A DNA stretch of 10,748 nt, from positions 1-10,748 of the forward strand of contig DXBS01000045.1 of assembly GCA_019116405.1 (NCBI GenBank), read 5' to 3'. Below, piece by piece: positions 6,505 through 10,748 of this stretch. The DNA is from Candidatus Gallimonas intestinigallinarum (GTDB lineage Bacteria > Bacillota_A > Clostridia > Christensenellales > Borkfalkiaceae). A program made the position numbers and the translations under genes. The number at the start of each line of letters is the position of its first letter. The first letter of the stretch is position 1. A model generated the notes under the pieces. The model saw only the letters and a program-made list of their open reading frames with translations. It searched no databases and was not told the origin of the DNA.

Positions 6505-7757
6505 TCCATCACCTCCGAAGCTGTTGCAAGTCTGCCCGCAACGGCGCTCGCCGCCGCCGTGTAGGGGGAGGCGAGATAAACTTCACTCGTCGTGTGTCCC
6601 ATGCGTCCCACAAAGTTGCGGTTGGTCGTGGAGACGCACCGCTCGTGGTCGGCAAGGATGCCCATGTGTCCGCCCAGGCAGGGGCCGCACGTCGGCGTGG
6701 AGACGATCGCGCCCGCGCGGATGAAGATCTCCAGGAGACCTTCGCGCATCGCCTGCAAGTACACTTCCTGCGTCGCGGGAATGACGATGCACCTGACATT
6801 TTTGGCGACCTTTCTGCCCTGGAGTATCTGCGCCGCCTGCCGCATATCCGAGATGCGCCCGTTGGTGCACGAGCCGATGACGACCTGATCGATGGGGATA
6901 TTCTCCCATTCCGTCCTGGTATTTTCGGGAAGGTGGGGGAAGGCGACCGTCGGCTGTAAGGCGCTCAGATCAATCGTGATCGTGCGCTCGTAGTGCGCGT
7001 CGGGGTCGGCTTCATAGATCTTCACGGGGCGGGAAAAGCGCCCCTTCATGTAGTCGAGCGCCGCGTCGTCCACGGGGAAAATGCCGTTTTTCGCGCCTGC
7101 TTCGATCGCCATGTTGCAGATCGTGAACCGATCGTCCATTGTGAGAGATTTTACGCCCTCGCCCGTGAACTCGAGGCTCCTGTAGAGCGCGCCGTCCACG
7201 CCGATCGTGCCGATAAGGTGCAAGATGACGTCCTTGCCCGTGACGAAGGGGGGCAGCGTGCCCGTCAATTCCACGCGGATGGCGGCGGGGACCTTGAACC
7301 AGCATCTGGAGGTCATCATGCCCGCGGCGAGGTCGGTCGAGCCGACGCCCGTCGAGAACGCCCCCAGCGCGCCGTAGGTGCAGGTGTGGCTGTCCGCGCC
7401 GATGACGCAGTCGCCCGCGCCGACAAGCCCCTGTTCGGGCAGGAGCGCGTGCTCGATGCCCATCTGTCCCACGTCAAAGAAGTGTTCGACCTGCTCGCGC
7501 TGCGCAAATTCGCGCGTGCATTTGACCTGGCATGCCGCCTTGATGTCCTTATTGGGCGTGAAGTGGTCCATGACGAGCGCGACCTTGCCCTTATCCTTGA
7601 CGTGACCGCCCACCTTCTCCATTTCGCGAATGGCGACGGGCGCGGTGATATCGTTGGCGAGCGCGAGATCGAGCTCCGCTTCGATGAGCTGACCCTCCGC
7701 GACGTAATCGAGCCCCGCGTGCGCGGCAAGGATCTTTTGCGTCATGGTCATTCCCAT
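6501..7757 (-). CDS. leuC: 3-isopropylmalate dehydratase large subunit
   Basis: This is the [4Fe-4S]-bearing catalytic subunit of isopropylmalate isomerase, 418 residues, the usual length for the short clostridial/archaeal type. The cluster ligands are C297 in VIGSCTNGR and C357 and C360 in [30 protein letters not shown] (120-139) is the conserved substrate-pocket segment. The C-terminus [10 protein letters not shown] and [12 protein letters not shown] is typical. ATG 7757 is chosen because AGGAGAG (minus strand, 7772-7766) lies eight bases upstream; two further in-frame ATG codons at residues 3 and 5 are farther away. Homoaconitase or dimethylmalate dehydratase subunits look alike, but co-transcription with leuD and nearby leuB favours leucine synthesis. 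It is the first gene of the cluster and is divergent from a LysR-type regulator. Confidence 0.96.
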   Translation of the reverse strand: MGMTMTQKILAAHAGLDYVAEGQLIEAELDLALANDITAPVAIREMEKVGGHVKDKGKVALVMDHFTPNKDIKAACQVKCTREFAQREQVEHFFDVGQMGIEHALLPEQGLVGAGDCVIGADSHTCTYGALGAFSTGVGSTDLAAGMMTSRCWFKVPAAIRVELTGTLPPFVTGKDVILHLIGTIGVDGALYRSLEFTGEGVKSLTMDDRFTICNMAIEAGAKNGIFPVDDAALDYMKGRFSRPVKIYEADPDAHYERTITIDLSALQPTVAFPHLPENTRTEWENIPIDQVVIGSCTNGRISDMRQAAQILQGRKVAKNVRCIVIPATQEVYLQAMREGLLEIFIRAGAIVSTPTCGPCLGGHMGILADHERCVSTTNRNFVGRMGHTTSEVYLASPYTAAASAVAGRLATASEVME

Positions 7758-7772
7758 ATGGCAAACTCTCCT

Positions 7773-7788
7773 GATTGTTGAAATAATC
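7773..7788. promoter_or_regulatory. Imperfect inverted repeat at the leuC transcript start
   Basis: GATTGTTG/AAATAATC is an inverted repeat with six of eight positions matching. It lies between the leuC -10 and its ribosome binding site, where the first transcribed bases are expected. It is a candidate operator half of the control region, opposite the similar repeat at 7827-7841. Confidence 0.4.
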
Positions 7789-7818
7789 TTGACAAAAGTA
7801 TATCATATGTGCTATACT
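7789..7818 (+). promoter_or_regulatory. Promoter of the LysR-type regulator gene
   Basis: TTGACA (7789-7794), an 18-base spacer and TATACT (7813-7818) point rightward with an expected start near 7825. It overlaps the leuC promoter almost completely. Confidence 0.8.
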
Positions 7819-7826
7819 GCCGTCAA
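7797..7826 (-). promoter_or_regulatory. Promoter of the leuC cluster
   Basis: On the minus strand TTGACG (7826-7821), an 18-base spacer and TATACT (7802-7797) point leftward with an expected start near 7790. This leaves a leader of about 33 nt containing the leuC ribosome binding site. Each -10 box lies inside the spacer of the opposing promoter, so polymerase can probably occupy only one at a time. Confidence 0.8.
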
Positions 7827-7841
7827 TCATTTGAAAAATGA
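7827..7841. promoter_or_regulatory. Inverted repeat at the regulator's transcript start
   Basis: TCATTT, three bases, AAATGA is a perfect 6-bp inverted repeat just downstream of the regulator's predicted transcription start. It mirrors the repeat at 7773-7788 about the promoter dyad, and both contain TTGAAA. It is a candidate autoregulatory operator. Confidence 0.4.
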
Positions 7842-7874
7842 ATGATCAAATAGGAGTTATCGAAAAAATCAATC

Positions 7875-8726
7875 GTGAATACCGATAATCTTCGCACATT
7901 TTTGCTGCTTGTCAAACTCAAGAACTTTACCCGCGTCGCAGAGCACCAGTTCATCGCGCAGTCCACCATCACCAACCGCATTGCGGAGCTGGAGCGGGAG
8001 ATGGACGTGCGCCTTCTGCGGCGGGATACGCGCAACGTGGCGCTCACTGAGGACGGAAAGACCTTCTATGAGTACGCGCGGCGCATCGTGGAGATGGAGG
8101 ACGCGTGCGTCTCCGCCGTCCGCGGCGGCGTGCGTCAGATCCGCGTGGGCACGACCAACGCCATCTATGAAGGGGTACTCAAGGACCGCATCTTCGAGGG
8201 GATCGCGGCGGGGCATGCCTACCGCGTCACGATCGGACACACGGCTGGGCTGTTGGAGATGCTCTGGGACGGACTTTTGGACGCGGCATACGTCTATCAG
8301 GACGTGCGCCGCGCGGGATTTTCCTGCACGCCCTATTCGCGGGACGAGCTGGTATTTCTGGCGCGCGCCGACAAGAACGGCTTCCCGGACGGCATCCGTC
8401 AGGAACAGCTTGCGGGTATTCCCTGCGCCATGTGCAACTTTTCTCTGCAGGAGATCGGCTCCTATCTGCGCGAGCTCTTCCCCGCGGGGCATGTGTTCCC
8501 GTTCGAGGTGGACAACTCCAACAAGGTCAAGGACTACTTAAAGGCGGGGCTGGGATACGCCTTTCTGCCGCGCGGCATCGTCAAAGAGGAGCTGGCAAGC
8601 GGCGCATTCGTCGAGATCACGCCCCTTGATTTCATGCGCATGGAGATCCCGAGTTACTGTGTCTGCCGCAGGGAGGATAAAGACATCTGCTTCCCGCCCG
8701 AGGTGGATGCGCCGCAGGACATATGA
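7875..8726 (+). CDS. LysR-type transcriptional regulator, divergent from leuC
   Basis: The 283-residue protein has an N-terminal winged helix-turn-helix at about residues 6-64: LRTFLLLVKLKNFTRVAEHQ, then QSTITNRIAELEREMDVRLL and NVALTEDGKTF. This is the standard LysR signature, followed by a linker helix and a periplasmic-binding-protein-like effector domain (about 88-265). The start is GTG 7875: the only nearby in-frame alternative codons are not starts, and TAG at 7851 closes the frame. The best ribosome binding site, AGGAG at 7852-7856, is 18 bases away, which is too far for efficient initiation, so expression may be low. Divergence from leuC with overlapping promoters is the classical LysR arrangement and makes leuC the probable target. 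The inducer is unknown; a pathway intermediate is likely by analogy. Cysteines cluster as CAMC (184-187) and CVC (262-264). Confidence 0.9.
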   Translation: MNTDNLRTFLLLVKLKNFTRVAEHQFIAQSTITNRIAELEREMDVRLLRRDTRNVALTEDGKTFYEYARRIVEMEDACVSAVRGGVRQIRVGTTNAIYEGVLKDRIFEGIAAGHAYRVTIGHTAGLLEMLWDGLLDAAYVYQDVRRAGFSCTPYSRDELVFLARADKNGFPDGIRQEQLAGIPCAMCNFSLQEIGSYLRELFPAGHVFPFEVDNSNKVKDYLKAGLGYAFLPRGIVKEELASGAFVEITPLDFMRMEIPSYCVCRREDKDICFPPEVDAPQDI

Positions 8727-8790
8727 GCGGCGGGGCATATGGGCAGGATATATGCACTGCAACGCAATCAAAACAGAAAATGACGAAAAT

Positions 8791-8833
8791 CTGCCGCCCG
8801 ACGCACATGCGTCGGGCGGCAGTTGTGTTTTGG
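8791..8833 (+). terminator. Intrinsic terminator of the LysR-type gene
   Basis: A perfect 15-bp inverted repeat (8791-8805 and 8808-8822) with a two-base centre forms a very stable GC-rich hairpin, followed by TTGTGTTTT on the plus strand. It lies 64 bases after the regulator's stop. The 8727-8790 stretch before it shows nothing recognisable. Confidence 0.85.
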
Positions 8834-8861
8834 GGAAACATTCAGTTCAGGAGACATGTAA

Positions 8862-8980
8862 AGCCCTCCCTGCGCAAGGGAGGGTGTCCCGAAGGGGCAG
8901 GAGGGTCGATTCACTTCGTTGCCGCACCACTTCGTCTGCTTCGCAGACACCTCCCCTAAACCTTCGGTTCATGGGAGGCA
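8862..8980. repeat. Multi-hairpin intergenic repeat element (REP-like)
   Basis: Several nested palindromes lie side by side. CCCTCCCT (8864-8871) pairs with AGGGAGGG (8877-8884). TGTCCC and GGGGCA (8885-8890 and 8894-8899) flank a GAA loop. GTCTGC (8934-8939) pairs with GCAGAC (8943-8948). GGAGGG (8900-8905) pairs with CCTCCC (8950-8955) across that hairpin. The CCCTCCC...GGGAGGG followed by CCCGAAGGGG arrangement resembles abundant noncoding repeats I recall from gut Clostridia. It carries no believable gene. Only one copy is in the window, so its repetitive nature is inferred. From 8981 to 9090 there is one further small hairpin (AGAAGC/GCTTCT) and nothing else I can name. Confidence 0.5.
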
Positions 8981-9090
8981 AGAAGCAAGTGGCTTCTCTC
9001 TTGGCTTTTATGGGAAGCAAGTTTGCCTGAATCTGAGCGTTATCAGTGGCGTACAATCATGAACCCTTCTGTCCTCAAGGTTGTGTAAAA

Positions 9091-9122
9091 CAACAAAAAG
9101 ACCCCAGTCAAAGACTGAGGTC
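9091..9122 (-). terminator. Intrinsic terminator of ilvD
   Basis: GACTGAGGTC (9113-9122) and GACCCCAGTC (9100-9109) pair over 10 bases with one G-U wobble around a 3-nt loop. On the minus strand a T-rich tract follows (complement of 9091-9099). It lies six bases past the ilvD stop. Confidence 0.93.
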
Positions 9123-9128
9123 ATGTGT

Positions 9129-10748
9129 TCAGAACTTCTTGAAGACTGCGCCGTCGGAGGCAGAGGTGACCAGGGCGCGGTAGCGCTTTAAATACCCTTC
9201 GACGGGTTTTTCCAACGGTGTGAACTTGGCAAGCCGCGCTGCGATCTCCTCTTCGGGCACGCGCAGGTTGATTTCGCCCTTGGTGATATCGATGTCGATG
9301 ATGTCGCCCTCCTGCACGATGCCGATGACGCCGCCCGCCGCCGCCTCGGGACAGACGTGCCCGATCGCCGCGCCGCGCGTCGCGCCCGAGAACCTGCCGT
9401 CGGTGATGAGCGCCACGGTGTCGCCCAGCCCTGCGCCGACAATGGACGAGGTGGGGGAGAGCATTTCGCGCATGCCCGGTCCGCCCTTGGGGCCCTCATA
9501 GCGGATGACGACGACATCGCCGGGGTGAATTTTATTGCCCGAGATCGCCTGCATGGCGTCCTCTTCGGAGTCGAACACCCTTGCGGGGCCGGAGTGGACG
9601 TACATCTTGGGATCGACTGCGCTCTTCTTGACGACCGCGCCCTCGCGCGCAAGGTTGCCCTTGAGAATGGCAAGTCCGCCGTAGGGGGAATAGGGGTTGT
9701 CGACGGGACGGATGATCTCAGGATCGCGCACGCGCGCCGCGCTCGTCAGTTCGTTCTGCGTCACGCCCGCAACCGTCCTTGCGTTGCCGTCGAACAGCCC
9801 CGCGTCGATGAGCGTGCGGATGACGGCGGAGATGCCGCCCGCGTCCTCCAGTTCTTCAATATAGTGATCGCCCGCGGGCGCAAGACGGCACAGGTTGGGC
9901 GTGTTTGCCGAGATCTCGTTCATGGTGTCCACGGAGATCTGCTCCTTGGAAAAGCCCAGCTCGCTCGCCAGCGCCAGCAGGTGCAGCACCGAGTTGGACG
10001 ACGCGCCGATCGCCATGTCGACGCGCTCCGCGTTCTTGAGCGCCGTGGGCGTCAAAATATCGCGCGGGCGCACGTTGTGCGAATACAGCCACATGACCGC
10101 CTCGCCCGTCTGCTTTGCAAGCGCAAGGCGGGCGGAGTAGACGGCGGGAATGGTCCCGTTGCCGGGCAGCGCCATGCCGAGCGCCTCTAACAGGCAGTTC
10201 ATCGAGTTCGCCGTAAACATGCCCGAGCACGATCCGCACGAGGGACAGGCGGCGCACTCAAAGCGCTCCAGCTCCGCCTCGTCGATCTTGCCCGAGGTGT
10301 ACGCGCCCACCGCCTCGAACATGGAGGAGAGGGAGAGCTTCTTGCCGTCCTTGTGCCCCGCGAGCATGGGCCCGCCCGAGCAGAACGCCGCGGGGACGTT
10401 GGCGCGCACGGCGCCCATCAGCATGCCGGGAATGATCTTGTCGCAGTTGCCCACGAACACGCACGCATCGAAGGCGTGCGCCGTTGCCAGGATTTCGGCG
10501 CTGTCGGCGATGATCTCGCGGGAGGGGAGGGAGTACCGCATGCCCTTATGTCCCATCGCGATGCCGTCGCACACGCCGATGGAGGGCACGATCACGGGCT
10601 TTCCGCCCGCGGCGAGCACGCCTTCCGAAACCGCTCTTGCGATCTCCGTGAGGTGCGTATGCCCGGGGATGATGTCGCTCTGCGCACAGATGACGCCCAC
10701 GATGGGCTTTTGCATCTCGCTGTCTGTCCAGCCGAGCGCCCGCAGAAG
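9129..10748 (-). CDS. ilvD: Dihydroxy-acid dehydratase, N-terminus cut by window edge
   Basis: IlvD dehydrates 2,3-dihydroxy-isovalerate and 2,3-dihydroxy-3-methylvalerate to the 2-oxo acids for valine, leucine and isoleucine. The frame is open to the right edge, where LLRALGWTDSE precedes the ATG at 10715. That ATG is internal, because these residues are conserved in the family. The 539 codons visible probably lack only about 15-20 N-terminal residues. Counting from the ATG at 10715, motifs are VCDGIAMGHKGMRYSLPSRE (48-67), GNCDKIIPGMLMG (89-101), ACPSCGSCSGMFTANSMNC (156-174) and, near the C-terminus, ALITDGRFSG. C91 and C163 are probable cluster ligands, 72 residues apart as expected. The segment IIPGHTHL lacks the PCN cysteine of oxygen-stable [2Fe-2S] enzymes, so this resembles the E. 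coli [4Fe-4S] type. The gene converges with the LysR-type gene; its promoter is outside. Confidence 0.96.
   Translation of the reverse strand, partial: LLRALGWTDSEMQKPIVGVICAQSDIIPGHTHLTEIARAVSEGVLAAGGKPVIVPSIGVCDGIAMGHKGMRYSLPSREIIADSAEILATAHAFDACVFVGNCDKIIPGMLMGAVRANVPAAFCSGGPMLAGHKDGKKLSLSSMFEAVGAYTSGKIDEAELERFECAACPSCGSCSGMFTANSMNCLLEALGMALPGNGTIPAVYSARLALAKQTGEAVMWLYSHNVRPRDILTPTALKNAERVDMAIGASSNSVLHLLALASELGFSKEQISVDTMNEISANTPNLCRLAPAGDHYIEELEDAGGISAVIRTLIDAGLFDGNARTVAGVTQNELTSAARVRDPEIIRPVDNPYSPYGGLAILKGNLAREGAVVKKSAVDPKMYVHSGPARVFDSEEDAMQAISGNKIHPGDVVVIRYEGPKGGPGMREMLSPTSSIVGAGLGDTVALITDGRFSGATRGAAIGHVCPEAAAGGVIGIVQEGDIIDIDITKGEINLRVPEEEIAARLAKFTPLEKPVEGYLKRYRALVTSASDGAVFKKF

Noticed and set aside
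6019..7757. Homoaconitase (lysine pathway) subunits instead of LeuC/LeuD
   Set aside because: The short subunit type is shared, but leuB with an isopropylmalate-type VVRELTGGIYFG motif is in the same cluster and no lysine-pathway gene is visible.
6993..7781. Plus-strand open frame of 262 codons opposite leuC
   Set aside because: It is an antisense shadow of a highly conserved gene in GC-rich DNA, with no domain of its own. The same holds for the long frame at 9357-10190 opposite ilvD.
8626..9030. Plus-strand open frame of 134 codons after the regulator
   Set aside because: It overlaps the regulator's end, then runs through a terminator and the hairpin repeat. Residue content is not protein-like.
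10713..10715. ATG at 10715 as the true ilvD start
   Set aside because: The codons upstream to the edge encode LLRALGWTDSE, a conserved IlvD segment, so the gene continues outside the window.

Overview
The window looks like chromosomal DNA of a fairly GC-rich member of the Bacillota (Clostridia-like). This is inferred from near-perfect TTGACA/TATAAT promoters, strong G-rich ribosome binding sites, intrinsic terminators with U-tracts, a short archaeal/clostridial-type LeuC/LeuD pair, and an intergenic hairpin repeat of a style I associate with gut Clostridia. No ribosomal RNA, tRNA, CRISPR array, transposase or phage gene is visible, so the exact taxon cannot be fixed.

Layout. (1) 1-1403, minus strand: the N-terminal 467 codons of a putative lipoprotein with a gluzincin-type zinc-protease site (HEYAH plus a downstream Glu). 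It is cut by the left edge. Its promoter predicts a leaderless mRNA. (2) 1532-3138, minus strand: a two-gene unit, a YggS/PROSC-type PLP protein followed by a small zinc-dependent phospholipase C-like protein. It has its own consensus promoter and terminator. (3) 3268-3984, plus strand: a HEAT-like helical-repeat protein, driven by a second consensus promoter back-to-back with the yggS promoter. (4) 4150-7757, minus strand: a leucine-biosynthesis cluster in the order leuC, leuD, a small two-helix membrane protein of unknown function, a run of contiguous palindromes, leuB. (5) 7875-8726, plus strand: a LysR-type regulator divergent from leuC. The two promoters overlap almost entirely in a 38-bp dyad, flanked on both sides by small inverted repeats. 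(6) 8727-9128: no gene. It holds the regulator's terminator, a multi-hairpin intergenic repeat and the ilvD terminator. (7) 9129-10748, minus strand: ilvD, missing only its extreme N-terminus at the right edge.

Together the right two-thirds is a branched-chain amino-acid region. LeuC and LeuD isomerise 2-isopropylmalate to 3-isopropylmalate. LeuB oxidises that to the precursor of 4-methyl-2-oxopentanoate. IlvD makes the 2-oxo acids upstream of valine, isoleucine and leucine. The LysR protein is the obvious candidate regulator of leuC. leuA, ilvBN, ilvC and ilvE are not in the window.

The least explained parts are the membrane protein translationally coupled to leuD, the palindrome array in front of leuB, the symmetrical leuC/lysR control region, and the composition break inside the metalloprotease gene.
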